Origin: Carposina sasakii
Taxonomy: Eukaryota; Arthropoda; Insecta; Lepidoptera; Carposinidae
Assembly: GCA_014607495.2 (NCBI GenBank)
Contig: CP053161.1
Span: 11,975,115 to 12,039,114, forward strand
Direction of reading: 5' to 3'
Length of the DNA stretch: 64,000 bases
Part shown: positions 23,963 through 35,600 of the stretch, in pieces
Position numbering within the stretch: position 1 is the first letter of the stretch
Layout: each line of letters begins with the position of its first letter
Notes under the pieces: generated by a model
The model's database searches: none
Told to the model about the DNA's origin: nothing
Seen by the model: the letters and a program-made list of their open reading frames with translations, nothing else
Position numbers and translations under genes: made by a program

Positions 23963-24165
23963 AAATGGAAAAAATTCTTCACCCGAGTGGGAATCGAACC
24001 CACGACCACTGCAAACCGTGCCAGCCGCTATAACCACTAAGCCACCGGGTCAATTACTCGGATGACGAATTTTACCATCTCTTTTCTAAATTACATATTG
24101 GCAACGTTATTCTTCTTCCCGATAGCTATATACTAGCCAAATCTCGGCAAACAAAGCTGAATCCC
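23963..24165 (-). mobile_element. tRNA-related SINE, inverted copy 2
   Basis: This is the reverse complement of 13290-13503, including the 72-nt tRNA-like segment (23980-24051), with differences in the anticodon-loop region (aaccgtg against agcgtg). The rest of the shared 3' flank reappears at about 24448-24476, so the copy may be interrupted or partly duplicated. Confidence 0.65.
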
Positions 24166-25190
24166 TCAGCACAATGTTTAAAGATGAAACGATCAACCAT
24201 ATCCTAACGGATTATATTAATGGAGAAGTAGTTTTGTTGTCAATAATAAAGTGGTTCTCTATACAGCCATGTTTACACTATTATTATCTCATAGATTAGA
24301 TGAGAATTTAAAAGAAGTGCCCAAAAACTAATTATTTTTGGCCAAATTATCTCTCTATTTAATAAGTCTACTGCGACTCTAGTAACAATTTCACTGAGAA
24401 GTGTTTTTATAAATTTATCTTAGTCAAGATATTATATATTATAAAATTAATAATAAAGAAAATGGAAAAAATTCTACAATGGAAAATATTCAAAGATATA
24501 CCAAGGTCAATCAACAAACTATTGTATGAAGTTTAAATGTATGGCTTTGTGAATTTCTAGAGTAGGCAACAGCAAAACCTACTGTAAAATATTCTTTCAA
24601 AATGTTTAACTGATATCATAATAAATGGAGGTTGATGTAATTTTGAGAATTCAACATTATCAGGATTCAAATTTTTGTTCCAGAAGGGTCCTAAACAACC
24701 CTGGGATCATTAGTAGCTTAAATAAAAAGAACTTATAAAAGTCAAAAGATTTATTTACTGTCCAGACTTGTTGAAAATTGCTAAAAATTATATATGTAAA
24801 ATATTCATTGCTATACAATAATCAAATTGTCTCCTTATTCTAATAGCTTGGCCACAGTGGCACGATTCTTGCTAATTAATTTCTTTGTACATTAACTGAG
24901 ATCCAATATGAAATGTTCTTCATTAGCTCTTAACGAAATATAATTCTATTTTTCAAAAATATCTCCAAGCATAATTAATGCATTCAACAATTTCAGGTAA
25001 AGGCAAATTCTGGTATAAAAGAGGTCCAAGTTGTAATAGGACTTCTGTTCAGTATACAACATGATAATTGTAAAGCTTTTAAACTGTTTCCAATAAGGTC
25101 TTATATCAATACATAGATTTAAATACTTTTTCGAGAATAGATCTTATGCAGATAATACGTAATATAAACATGTGATAACCTATTTTATTT
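24166..25190. other. No gene seen
   Basis: AT-rich DNA between Sobp and GNB1L. A second partial copy of the SINE 3' flank (aaaatggaaaaaattctaca) lies at 24456-24480. No gene is supported. Confidence 0.4.
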
Positions 25191-25550
25191 AAAGAGATAA
25201 GAAAAAAGACAAAACTAACAGATGCTCTTGAATACTGTCTTAAACAGAAGTGGAGATGGGCAGGCCATATATCAAGATATTCTGATAAAAGGTGGACATT
25301 GCTATCTACAAAGTGGACTGGACCATTAGGAAAAAGGAACACTGGAAGACCAAAGAAGCGATGGGCAGATGAGATAGTCGAAGTGGCTGGACAAAACTGG
25401 CTAGAAAAAGGAAAGGACAGAGGAAAGTGGAAAGAGTTGGAGGAGGCTTATACCCAAGCGGGGTCCACTTAGTTTAGCTAGAATTTAAAAGAAAATATGT
25501 AATAACCATAGAACTTATTGGAATAAATAGCTTTATTATTATTATAACCT
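25191..25550 (+). pseudogene. RTE-type LINE, 5'-truncated 3' end
   Basis: An open frame from 25191 to the TAG at 25470-25472 reads IRKKTKLTDALEYCLKQKWR, then WAGHISRYSDKRW, GRPKKRWADEIVEVAG and QNWLEKGKDRGKWKELEEAY. This is the C-terminal end of an RTE-clade LINE polymerase, from a different lineage than the copy at 10284. The 3' untranslated part ends in ATT repeats at 25530-25548. The absence of upstream RT sequence shows 5' truncation, common after LINE retrotransposition. Confidence 0.8.
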
Positions 25551-25720
25551 ATTTTTACTATTAAATTGTTCTCTATTATGCATGCAATATTCAATCAAGC
25601 CTCTTATAGATGTAGTGTCAATTTGCTTCTACAACTTTGTGAATATAAGATGTGTTAAGTTCAAAATAATCATTAGTATAATAAAGAAATAATCATTCAG
25701 TTATAACAAACTATCTCATT

Positions 25721-25964
25721 CAGGGGTGTCCAACATAATTTTGTGAAGGGCCAAGTTTAGTACTTTTGTAACCATAGCGGGCCAAAAGAAATTCCCAATA
25801 GCAACACTAATAAAATATAATAAAAAGAAATTGAGCAGTTACCAAGTGGTCAACATACACGGACTGCTCTTGCAGTCAAGTATTTATTTAGATGATAAAA
25901 TTAACAAATTTTTGGCTTATGCTGGCCGCGTTGTGGCCCGAGGGCAGTATGTTGGACGGGCCTG
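25721..25964. mobile_element. hAT-type MITE (244 bp)
   Basis: The ends are CAGGGGTGTCCAACATA and, inverted, TATGTTGGACGGGCCTG, typical of hAT termini. Flanking octamers atctcatt and atctaatc match at six of eight positions, as expected for an ageing 8-bp target duplication. There is no transposase. Confidence 0.65.
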
Positions 25965-26098
25965 ATCTAATCAAATTGCTCTACAATACCTATTATATTG
26001 CATACTTTTGCTCAAAAGCTTTACAAAACACATGTTTCTCGAACATAGCTAAATGAAGTCACTTAGTCTAATAACATTGTACTTTAAACTGGATACCA

Positions 26099-26911
26099 TT
26101 AGGGTTTGTTGTTATACAAATTCCATAATGTTATAGCACCATCTAAACCTCCAGCAGCCATTATATTAGCCTTCCACATGGATACCGGTTGTGTAGAGTA
26201 TACTATGTCTTGTACTGCTTGTTTGTGCTCTGTCAAAACTACAAGTTGTCTTAAAGAATACCATGAGAAAATCCTAATATGCCCATCCCAGCCTCCTGAA
26301 GCAAACACTTTCCCATCTGAGCGAGACTGGATCTTATTTATCCCTGGATTCTTTATTGTAATGTCTGACCTGTGAGCCAAGTTTAAGTCTTTCCTTCCTA
26401 TACTAAATATTTGTATCACATCAGATGCATTGCCAATCATTCCTCTCTGTTGTGCGAGGTTATAGTCCACTGACATCGGACATTCTTTTGTCTGAAGTTT
26501 CCCAATTGGTTGACTAGTGTTGAGATCCCAAAGTACGAGCCATCCTGCTTCATAGCCCACCAAAAGGCAGGGTAGGTTTTCTTGAATTTCTATGTACTTA
26601 ATGCACATTGAATCACCATACTTGACAGTTGTTTCGGGCTCTAAGCATCCCATTTTCTCACCGGAAAAATTATAGATGCCTACTTTAGATTCAGTTTGAG
26701 GTACATACAGTGTTTCGAGTTTTGTGCTGGCGTCAAAGCGACAGAAACCAGGATAGTCAACCTCAAAGGAGGTTTCATTTTTATAACTGGAAGCCAAGTC
26801 TAAAATTTTGAATTTACCTCCCTTTTCTTGTGTGATGAGGTGATCATCAGTGTGAATAAGGTGGAGAATAGGAGCTTGACCAATTTTTATTTTCTGCTGG
26901 ACCCGGTTAGT
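26099..26911 (-). CDS. GNB1L: GNB1L exon 2
   Basis: It begins TNRVQQKIKIGQ after the acceptor ttttttattcacag and ends NLYNNKP and a stop: 270 codons. The open frame continues a few codons upstream into the intron to an ATG at 26962, but that ATG lies in a MITE and is not the start. Confidence 0.9.
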   Translation of the reverse strand, partial: TNRVQQKIKIGQAPILHLIHTDDHLITQEKGGKFKILDLASSYKNETSFEVDYPGFCRFDASTKLETLYVPQTESKVGIYNFSGEKMGCLEPETTVKYGDSMCIKYIEIQENLPCLLVGYEAGWLVLWDLNTSQPIGKLQTKECPMSVDYNLAQQRGMIGNASDVIQIFSIGRKDLNLAHRSDITIKNPGINKIQSRSDGKVFASGGWDGHIRIFSWYSLRQLVVLTEHKQAVQDIVYSTQPVSMWKANIMAAGGLDGAITLWNLYNNKP

Positions 26912-27977
26912 CTGTGAATAAAAAAGTAAGATATGATCTACAGGATGATTTTTGGTCGTCAACGTTCCTGAAAACTACGGAATCTCCTCATTATCACGAT
27001 CATTTTTCTCCATGGAAGCATACCTGGGAAGTGTCTGGTTTATTAAATATTAGGGTCCAAAGTTGAGTAAATAGACTGTGTTTTTCTGCATAAATGCACA
27101 TAGACGCACATAGCAAGATTTTTTCACGAGAAATAATTAATATCTGTCTATAAATAAACTAGCATAAACACTAGACACTATAAATTTCGCCAGATGAAGT
27201 GATTAAAAAAAATTTTTCACAGCATTTTTTTTGGCATAAACTTACTTTATTTTATGTATAGAGTACACACCCTTCGTTAAAGGTGGCCACAAAAAAACAC
27301 CCTGTATACATATAATTAAAATGTAACGGATCGCTGTCTGTACATGAAAGTTAAATGAGAAAAAATATTTTAGAAGACCTTTATCAACGCAATAGTACCC
27401 AAAACAATGATTTTTGGAATTTTTGTCTGTTTGTCGGTTTGTCTGTGCGTTTGTGCACGCTAATCTCAGAAACGGCTGAACCGATTTCGATGCAGTTTTC
27501 AGGAATATATTGTGATAGGTCCCACTTAACAAACTTTTTATCCCGGATAATTTCGACATTTTATTTTTTCTGTAGTCCACGCGGACGGAGTCGCGGGCGT
27601 CCACTATAATGAATAAAATTGATCTATGAAACTAGGTATGTATATATTTTAAGCGTATCTATTTAAGGGTAGAACACTGCGCTGTACTAGAATATTTTTC
27701 TAGTCCACGAATCGAGGGTAGTAAACAATAAAAAGACGCGCAATAACCGAAGGCCATTGCACGTTAAATTTGTTTTCTACGCAGATATTGTAAGTTATAC
27801 GATATTCTTATATCTTCTGGTACTTACCTGAAGGTTGTATGCATAAACATATCCGTTTTTCGAACCGGCTAGTAACCTTTCAAGTCCACCGGGAAGAAAA
27901 CTGAACGCTAAAGAGTATACGGGAACATTGTCCACATTACGGATGGTGTACACTGGGTCGGGAGGTAATAATGCCAT
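26099..27977 (-). CDS. GNB1L: WD-repeat protein, GNB1L ortholog
   Basis: Two exons on the - strand, 27828-27977 and 26099-26911, give a complete 320-aa protein (human GNB1L is 327 aa). The N-terminus MALLPPDPVYTIRN matches the family's PPPPDP start. Near the C-terminus are ITIKNPGINKI, GKVFASGGWDGHIRIFSWYS and AGGLDGAITLWNLY, each with a direct counterpart in vertebrate GNB1L. GH/WD-type repeats spaced along the chain indicate a beta-propeller. GNB1L is not a G-protein subunit in function; it has been linked to stability of PIKK kinases. The intron (26912-27827, phase 0) is mostly transposon sequence. Identification is strong; function is transferred from the family. Confidence 0.92.
26941..27304. 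mobile_element. Mariner-type MITE, copy 1 (GNB1L intron)
   Basis: 364 bp with ends CAGGATGATTTTT and, inverted, AAAAACACCCTG, flanked by TA on both sides. The same family occurs at 45755-46067 (inverted), 48082-48457 and 49274-49624. Shared internal blocks include ttggtcgtcaacgttcc, agggtccaaagttgagtaaa and gagaaataattaatatctgt. It ends 29 bp from the GNB1L exon 2 acceptor. Confidence 0.75.
27322..27606 (+). mobile_element. Helitron-like fragment (GNB1L intron)
   Basis: This is a fuller version of 10842-11059, running from aacggatcgctgtctgtaca to gtccacta, with tctgtttgtcggtttgtctg and ttatcccggataatttcgac blocks. The terminal CTAG is degraded to CTAT. It sits in the GNB1L intron, antisense to the gene. 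Confidence 0.5.
27828..27977 (-). CDS. GNB1L: GNB1L exon 1
   Basis: It encodes 50 codons from ATG to YNLQ and ends exactly before a strong donor (CAG then GTAAGT). It covers the first propeller blade (LLAGSKNGYVYAYNLQ). Confidence 0.9.
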
Positions 27978-28154
27978 CGTTGATCAAGCTCAAACCAAAA
28001 AATTTGAAAAATTACAAAAGAAATTATTATTAAAAATGAAATTAAGCCATCAGAAAAATAATCACAACTACGCACAACACAAAACTGATATGACACTTTT
28101 GACAGTGCAGAAGGAAACAAAAACACACGCAATCTGTCAGTCAACTGTCAGTCT

Positions 28155-28570
28155 GTCAATTTTTTTTTTGTTTAGTTTATCCCGAAGGAAAGGCAAGGGG
28201 AACTAAGCCCATACAGCCATTGTCTTTGGTAAATGATTTCTGAACATCTATGATGGATGATAATGATGATGATGAATGGAAACGTCAGGAAAATCCTCAA
28301 GAACAAGTTTAAAGTTAGTCAAAATGAAAAATAATTGCAGAAACAACTTCTATGAGCCCATGAAGAGATCGTATTCCGGCTAAAGTTTTACTCAGCTTAC
28401 CTGCGTATAAAACCATGCACACGCACTAGATTCTCATCACAAGTAATCAAAATATAACTTATTTACCAGAAAACATCACTTTGCGGACACATGTGAGCCA
28501 TTTACAAATAATTTTTGATTTTCACAATAAAATTACACCCGCTCCCTTCTAGCTTTTCCCGCCGAATCCT
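28155..28570 (-). repeat. Retroposon-like repeat, inverted relative to 12205
   Basis: This is the reverse complement of the 12205-12612 repeat. The T-run at 28157-28167 is its A-tail. It begins just upstream of the GNB1L 5' end, so it may overlap that gene's promoter or leader. Confidence 0.65.
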
Positions 28571-29475
28571 GTCAGTCTGTCAAAGTACGGCACAGGCATT
28601 GTTTTTTTTGTCGGCAGCTTTGGTGTGTAGATCCATTTCTATGTTTGATTTCGTAACTATTTTTTTAATGCAGATATGCAAACACAGAAAATATGTTATA
28701 AAATTATTAATAAATAAAACATTAATAACAATAAAAAATTAATAATTAATAAAACAGAAAATATGGTCATACACATAGTAACTAACGCTATCATCCATCG
28801 GAATTATAGGGTAAAACGCACAATTTACTGTTTTGCCTCAGTGTACTACGCTTTACATAGATAAAAAAAATAGTTTTTTGAAGGATATAAATCATTCACT
28901 CATTCATTAGGAGTATTGTATTAGCGTTAATGTAAATGCCGTAGTAGGGTGGAACTAGCGCCAATAACTTACCTTAGCTTGACCTAAACGCTTAGTCCAA
29001 ATCTTTGACTATGAATCTAACCTATACTCTTTCTACGGTCCAAATAGACAGTTTTGCAAACAGGAACATTAAAAGGAAAACATCATCTTTCAAGAATGTC
29101 GTCGACCCTGTAGACATCAAAATTGTAATCTGTAAATTTTTCCAAAACTCGACTTACCCTTTATGTGAAATATTGGAATAGTTTCATATACTTATAAATA
29201 AGGCAAGATCACAGACATATTGCAAGACAATCAACTAACGCTTTCATCCGAAGGTACTACTTTCATATTTAATTTGTGGATACTGTAGTAAAGGCTGGTC
29301 ATCATTTAATAGTAGGTATTTTGCTCAGTAAAATTTATTTCTAAAATACTAAACAGGTATTTATTTGGTTAGTGAAATAAAAGTGCCTTGAAAGAAAGAT
29401 GTGCTGAGACAGAAATTGATGCCAAACTTAATGTAAACTCGAATAATGGAAGCCACCGTTTTTGCGTAGTTTTTA
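28571..29475. other. No gene seen
   Basis: AT-rich. At 28755-28815 is a fragment (atacacatagtaactaacgc) that recurs around 62325-62375, and in part at 50470 and 62500. Confidence 0.4.
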
Positions 29476-29690
29476 GGGTTCCAACCTCGAAAGTCTCCCT
29501 CGAAAGAAACTCCTTTGTGTCGCGCAGTCGGGTAAAAACGGAACCCTTATAGGATCACTTTGTTGTCCGTCCGTCCGTCTGTCTATCAAGACCCCTTTTT
29601 CTCAGGAACGCGTGGAGGTATCAAGCTGAAATTTATATTAAACTAGTGGACGCCCGCGACTTCGTCCGCGTGGAAATTGAATTGTAGCTT
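29476..29690. repeat. Interspersed repeat and Helitron-like 3' remnant
   Basis: 29476-29640 contains gggtaaaaacggaaccctta followed by a CCGT microsatellite (gtccgtccgtccgtctgtct), a widely dispersed insect repeat. It is followed at 29644 by an inverted Helitron-like 3' end (ctagtggacgcccgcgactt). Confidence 0.5.
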
Positions 29691-30059
29691 ATATGACACG
29701 TTTGTCGGTTTACCAAAGCAGCGCCATCTATTGATTACTTACTCAACCAAGTCGAAAGGTATAACAGACAAATAATTAGCAATAAATTAAAATTGCGACT
29801 ATAATTTGAGATTTAAACTATCCTATCTCTCAAGTTGGATCGAACTGCACATGGTGTGCGAATTTTATTATAATCGGTTAAGTGGTTTAGGAGTCCATTG
29901 AGGACAAACATTGTGACACGAGATTTATATATATTAAGATAAGCAGGTCTACTATCCCTAAGAGCTGTAAAAGTCAAACTTCTAAGCCAACGCAATCAAA
30001 AGATACGGCCGTTTATATCGCAAATTTTCGATTTTCACAAAGGGAATCAAAACTTAACC

Positions 30060-30252
30060 TGCCCCCTTATTACCTAACTAGCAAAAGCAAAGCGATAGCG
30101 AAAATTGTACAAAAATCGCTGATTGCTTGTTAAATTCATATTACGTAAAATGAATTTTAAAGGAACTTTGACATTTCAAGGCGAATATTATACAATTTTC
30201 GTTGTCGCTTTGCTTCGACTTTGCTATTACTTTTACGTAATCAGGGGGCGGG
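30060..30252. mobile_element. MITE, full-length copy of the 12768 family
   Basis: The ends are GCCCCCTTATTACCTAACTA and, inverted, TTACGTAATCAGGGGGCG. Internally, gcgaaaattgtacaa and its inverse form a second layer of inverted repeat. The middle (aggaactttgacatttcaag) matches the copy at 44895-45085 in reverse. Confidence 0.65.
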
Positions 30253-30434
30253 TACTTCCCGTGAACTTAGAATCTTGAAATTTGGTACGAAGCAATGTCA
30301 TATAGCACAGATAAAGGAAAAATTACTAAATCCGTAAATTTTTAGTTACGTATCATTTCCCCTTCCATGTCACTCGTACTGTTAAAATAATAACAAGTAT
30401 CCACCCTCCTAGGTGGTGCTAGAAGAGCCTTTTA

Positions 30435-30975
30435 TTACCCGACTGCGCGACGCAAAAAAGTGGTAATGTGTTTAACAGCCTATGTGTGTATGTAAGTATG
30501 TATGTATGGAAGTATGTATGTATGTTAGTATGTTCCTTTGAAGCACTATACAGACCAAACGCCTGGGCCGATTTTTATCGATTCCTCTTAGTCCGGCGAG
30601 TGTCACTAAAGACATGATGTTAGTGAAAATCCAATATGGCGTCTACTGGACGGCATATTGTGAAAATGAAAAAAATTAAAGTCAACAAACTATATCAAGT
30701 GGGCTATCGTTGAATAGATATTTAAAAATCCTCAACGTTTTTTGATCCGACTGACCGTTTAGGATCTATATCGATTTAAAGTTGGGTAACAAGCATTCTC
30801 GCATATAAGTTTTTAGACAAGACGAAAACTTCTTGTTGCCGAGCATGTCGAGCATGTTTCTTGAAGGCTACCTATTAGTAGGTAGCTATATTAACTAAAA
30901 AGTATAAAATAATAAAAAACATAATTTTAAAAATCCAAAAACCCGACCGCGTAATAAAGAAGCAAACTATGTAAT
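30435..30975. repeat. Interspersed repeat with TATG microsatellite
   Basis: It begins ttacccgactgcgcgacgca and includes a gtatgtatgtatgg run; related starts occur at 20165 and 49047. It ends around aaaaacccgaccgcgtaata. No protein is seen. Confidence 0.45.
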
Positions 30976-31118
30976 AATAAAAAAAAACTTAAAAGATGAA
31001 AACAAGCACTTAGATGGCCGATGATCTAGAATTCTACCATATTATAGCATTCTAGACCATTGGCATCACCCAGTTTGCACAATTTTTATTTTATAAATCA
31101 AACGGTGGGAATTAATGG

Positions 31119-31149
31119 TGGAATAGGTGGAATGATTCCACCTATTCCA
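31119..31149. repeat. Perfect 15-bp-arm hairpin upstream of Ext2
   Basis: TGGAATAGGTGGAAT, a one-base spacer, then the exact inverse. It lies about 220 bp upstream of the LINE insertion and so in the original 5' flank of Ext2. Confidence 0.85.
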
Positions 31150-31354
31150 ATATTAACTCATTAATTCCACTGGAATCATTGATTATATATTTTTTTTTAG
31201 GTGAACGACTGAACGAAAAAAATCTTTCTGCGTCGTCTAACGTAAACTAACGTTCGTCTCTTCTCTATACCGGAGCACTGTCCTGTCAAACCCTGACATT
31301 GGCAGAATCGTCGGTCAATCGACGGAGCCTTACAACCAAAATTAAATTGAAAAC

Positions 31355-31367
31355 GCACCCCTGTCTG
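31355..31367 (+). repeat. Left target-site duplication of the LINE
   Basis: gcacccctgtctg is repeated exactly at 37203-37215, directly after the poly(A) tail. The two copies bracket the LINE. Confidence 0.92.
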
Positions 31368-31507
31368 GAAAAAAAAAAAGCGCGGGAACGGTCGATTTGG
31401 ATAGGCGCCTAAATTTAAAACAAATTTGTCTAAAATCTTGGATTTGTCTTGTAAATATATTATAAATAGTAGTTGTAGTGTTTATAAAGTACTGTACATA
31501 TGTGAAA

Positions 31508-32614
31508 ATGGGAGCAGGCAAAAAGCGGAAAAAACCGCGGCCCGCTGAAGATCCTGAAGGAAAACCTGTATTGGAATCCTCTTCATCAGATTCTGAAGAT
31601 GAAGGCAGCGATAAGTACCTAGTATATAAGCTTCCTGGATATTCTCGAAAATATCCAGAAAACTCGCAAAAATCGGAGTACATCGTTTTTGTATCACACT
31701 GCAATGAGAGAATATTCAGCGACAAGGATCGCCTGGCATTATCTAAGACTATTCGAAAATACTGTGTTACTGGTATTCTACATTTGAGGTCGATCAACAA
31801 ATATAAAATAGGCATAACTTTCGATTTATCCAACAATGCCAATGTGTTCCTTCAGAATAAGAAGTTTTTAGATGAGTTAGGTCTAAAGGCTTCTATTCCT
31901 GCAGGTGACACTGAAGTTACCGGAGTTTTAACGTCGGTCCCCACTGAACTTTCGAATAAACAAATCTATTCATTAGTTGGTAGCTCACGTAATGTGATCC
32001 AGGTGAGGCGCTTCATGCGTCGTGTTTGGAGCGAGGGTGGCGAGGCTTCGTTTCAGCCCACTCAGACTGTCGCAATTACGTTTGCCTCAACAAAGTTGCC
32101 ACAGTACGTATATCTTCACTCCTGGAGACATGAAGTCAGCGTCTATGTTCCTCCAGTCAAACAGTGCCTCCAATGTCTGAAATTCGGTCATATCGCAAAG
32201 TTCTGTCGTAATTCAGTTGTATGTTCAATCTGTTCACTCAATCACCATTATAAAGCCTGCAAAGAGGACAAAAATAATGCTAAATGCAGCAATTGTGGTG
32301 GCAATCATATAGCCATTTCCAACTTGTGCCCAATAAAAAAATCAAAAATTGAAGAGAACAAAATCAAATCTAAAACTACAACTTACTCGGAACTATTTAA
32401 TGAAAGCTCATTTCCTCAGCTATCTTTGAACAAAATAGAGACGCAATTACAAAACCTCACTAAATCGGATTATTTTATGAACATACTAATACAAGCAGTC
32501 ACGAAAATAGTCTTGAACCAAAAAGACATACCAATCAACTCTGTATCTATTAAAGAAAATCTTGTCCAATCATTCAGAAATATTTCTGCTCAACCTCACA
32601 ATGGAAATAGTTAA
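31508..32614 (+). CDS. LINE ORF1, gag-like zinc-knuckle protein
   Basis: 368 aa from MGAGKKRKK (an upstream in-frame ATG at 31478 is also possible). The N-terminus is basic, then a serine/acidic stretch SSSSDSEDEGSD. Three cysteine-histidine knuckles follow near residues 215-275: CLQCLKFGHIAKFC, CSICSLNHHYKAC and CSNCGGNHIAISNLC. Such proteins coat the LINE RNA and help its integration. The frame is intact. Its stop overlaps the ORF2 start by 14 bases (ATGGAAATAGTTAA), which suggests coupled translation of ORF2. Confidence 0.85.
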   Translation: MGAGKKRKKPRPAEDPEGKPVLESSSSDSEDEGSDKYLVYKLPGYSRKYPENSQKSEYIVFVSHCNERIFSDKDRLALSKTIRKYCVTGILHLRSINKYKIGITFDLSNNANVFLQNKKFLDELGLKASIPAGDTEVTGVLTSVPTELSNKQIYSLVGSSRNVIQVRRFMRRVWSEGGEASFQPTQTVAITFASTKLPQYVYLHSWRHEVSVYVPPVKQCLQCLKFGHIAKFCRNSVVCSICSLNHHYKACKEDKNNAKCSNCGGNHIAISNLCPIKKSKIEENKIKSKTTTYSELFNESSFPQLSLNKIETQLQNLTKSDYFMNILIQAVTKIVLNQKDIPINSVSIKENLVQSFRNISAQPHNGNS

Positions 32615-35600
32615 CATACTACAATGGAACTCTCAAAGCATCAATAGTAATAAGTTGCAACTCACTCAGTATCTCCTGGAACATAACATTCATATTGCCA
32701 TAATATCAGAGACATGGTTAACTCCCAACAAAACATTTCATATTAAAGGATACCATATTGAAAGAAAAGATATTGGTAACAGCCACAATGGCGTTGCTAT
32801 ATTAATCCACAATAGTATACAATACCAAAAAATTCAAACATATTCAGACAACTGTTTACAAAATATTTGTGTTAGAATTACTGTAAATAAAAAAGAAATT
32901 AGTATTGTAAGTTTTTATTGCCCTACAAATTCTTCTCCATCTTTTGAAAAAAGTAACTTTCTCTCTTTATTGCACTCTATTCCAGAACCAATGATATTCG
33001 CAGGTGACTTCAATGCACATCACACATCATGGGGATGTAATTCTGTTAACCCAAGGGGTAGAGATATTTTGGAGATCATTGATGAAAAAAACCTGATTTT
33101 GTTAAACAGTGGTGAAGTAACAACAGTAGGCTCTTTGACATGGCGTCCAAATGCTTTAGATCTGTCGTTCGTTTCTCCGTCTCTGGCCCTTTCTTGTGAT
33201 TGGTCTGTACACGATGATCCACTTGGCAGCTATCATCTTCCTGTAAATATTAAAGTTTCAATAAATGATAATACTTTTAATCATAACAATTTACATTTGC
33301 CCATCTACCCTAATTTTAAACTGGTAGATTGGAAAATGTATGAACAAAGTGTAGATTTTCTTTTGTCTAATTTTAAAGTACAAAATTATACTCCATTGTT
33401 GGCATATAGTGCATTCTGTGAAATCTTACATTTAGCTATTGAAAAGTCGCTTCCATATAGGAATAACATCCTTGTAAATAATTGTCGCGGGAAGTCTCGT
33501 AAATGTCCTCTTCCTTGGTGGAATAAAAAGTGTACTGATGCTGTGCAAATCTCAAAATCTGCTTATATAAACTTTAAAAATAATCCCTCAGAGGAAACTT
33601 ATATTGAATTTAAAAGATTACAAGCACAAAAAAAAATTACCTTAAAAACAGAACGCTCTAATAGCTGGGTTGAACTTTGTAGCTCTTTTAATAGATGTAC
33701 ACCTCTGTCCAGGATCTGGAAATATATGCGGAAGTTTAACAAAACTTATTCTTCTAGCAGGAATTGTGATGATGTCTGGGTTCAGGATTTTCTACAGAAA
33801 TATGCTCCGGATTATGTAAATAATAAACTGTATATTACTCCCCATAGCAATGAAATATATTCTGTCAATAACTTTTTAATCAAATCTTTTTCCATGCAAG
33901 AATTGAAGTCAGCAATTTTTTCTAGAAGGGAAAGTATGTTTGGACTGGATGGTGTTCCATACATTATGCTAAAAAAACTAAATGAAAAGGGTCTAAATTT
34001 CTTTCTTACAATATTAAATCTTTTGTGGCTGAATAATGACATACCACATTCATGGAAGTCTGATTGTTTGGTGCCCATATTAAAGCCAGATAAACCTCGT
34101 GCAAATCCAGACTCTTATCGTCCTATTGCTCTAACATCTTGTATGGGCAAAGTCTTTGAACAATTGTTAAAACAAAGGTTAGAATTCTATATTGAACAAA
34201 ACAATATCTTACCTGCTAATCAATTTGGTTTCCGAAGGGGAACATCAGCTCGTGAAAGTATTTGTCAATTACAACTTGATATTGAACACAGCCTAAATAA
34301 TAAAAATTATTTGATGGCAGTTCTTTTTGATGTTGCTGGCGCATTCAATAGTGTCAACATTGATGTTCTTTGTAATGAATTAGTTACAATTGGAATTCCA
34401 AGTAAAATAATAGACTGGGTTCATAAGTTCCTAACTGAAAGAAAGGTTAATGTCAGATATAATGGTCGATTATATGGTCCAAGATTCGCTTCTGTTGGGG
34501 TATGTCAAGGCGGTATTCTCTCTCCATTAATTTTTATATTATACATTCGTCGTTTAAATCTGATTTTGGGTCCTGAAGTTAAAAATTTGCAATTTGCAGA
34601 TGATCTGGTTGTCTATATATCTGGAAAAAATTTAAAAAATATTAGTGATATTCAAAATAAATCTTTGGAAAGATTGTATGAATACTTCAGTTATTTAAAT
34701 CTTGTTATGTACTCAATCCTCTGAAATCAAAACTATTGTTTTCGGTAAAAAAAATATAAATCCTATTCCTCTGTATTTTTATAATAATGTTGCTATTCCT
34801 GCCTCCAAGGGTTAAATTTTTAGGGGTAATTTTTACACCTAATAGTTCTTGCACAAATATGTTGAATTAATAAGTAACCAGGGCTAATAAAGCGTTTAAT
34901 ATTTTGAAAATGTTATGTAAGACTTCATGGGGTGCTGATCCCAAAGTTTTGTTGTCTTTATACAAATCCTTAATTCGTAGCCATTTTGAATATGGTTTTC
35001 TTTGCTTTGCCGGTGTTGGTAGACTAGTTGATATCCTAGATAGAATTCAAAATAAAAACCTGAGACTTATAACTGGAGCATTTAAAGTACACCCATTAAT
35101 GTATTGCAAGTAGAGTGTAAACTTCCTCCACTGAGTATAAGATTCTCTTACTTGAAAGAAAGATTCTTATAAAACTATATAGTAAAAATAATAGTCACCT
35201 GTTCATAAATTTGTCACGTTCCTCTTCATCTCTTAACAGCAGTACATCTCTTTACATACTTCAGGGCTTTTCACATTTTATAAGTTTTCTTGAAACTCTA
35301 GAAATTCACAGGTCAACTCTCCTTCCGTGTTATCATGGAGATTTTAACAGTAAATTTCCTGAAATGACTATTATAATAGATAAGAAATTATCATCTAAAG
35401 AAGAGGTGCATAATAAAATTTCTGAGTTTGTTGGTCATCGTTTCCTATTTACTGATGGGTCCAAAACTGATTCTGCAGTCTCATTTGCTGTCTTTGATTC
35501 TATTTTGAATTTAGGTACAGGTCATAAAATAAACTCCAACACAAGTATATTTACAGCTGAGGCTGTGGGTATACTTGCTGCTCTGAAACAAATTAAGCTT

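Noticed and set aside
27355..27609. 84-codon + strand frame in the GNB1L intron
   Set aside because: It lies in a Helitron-like fragment and encodes no known domain.
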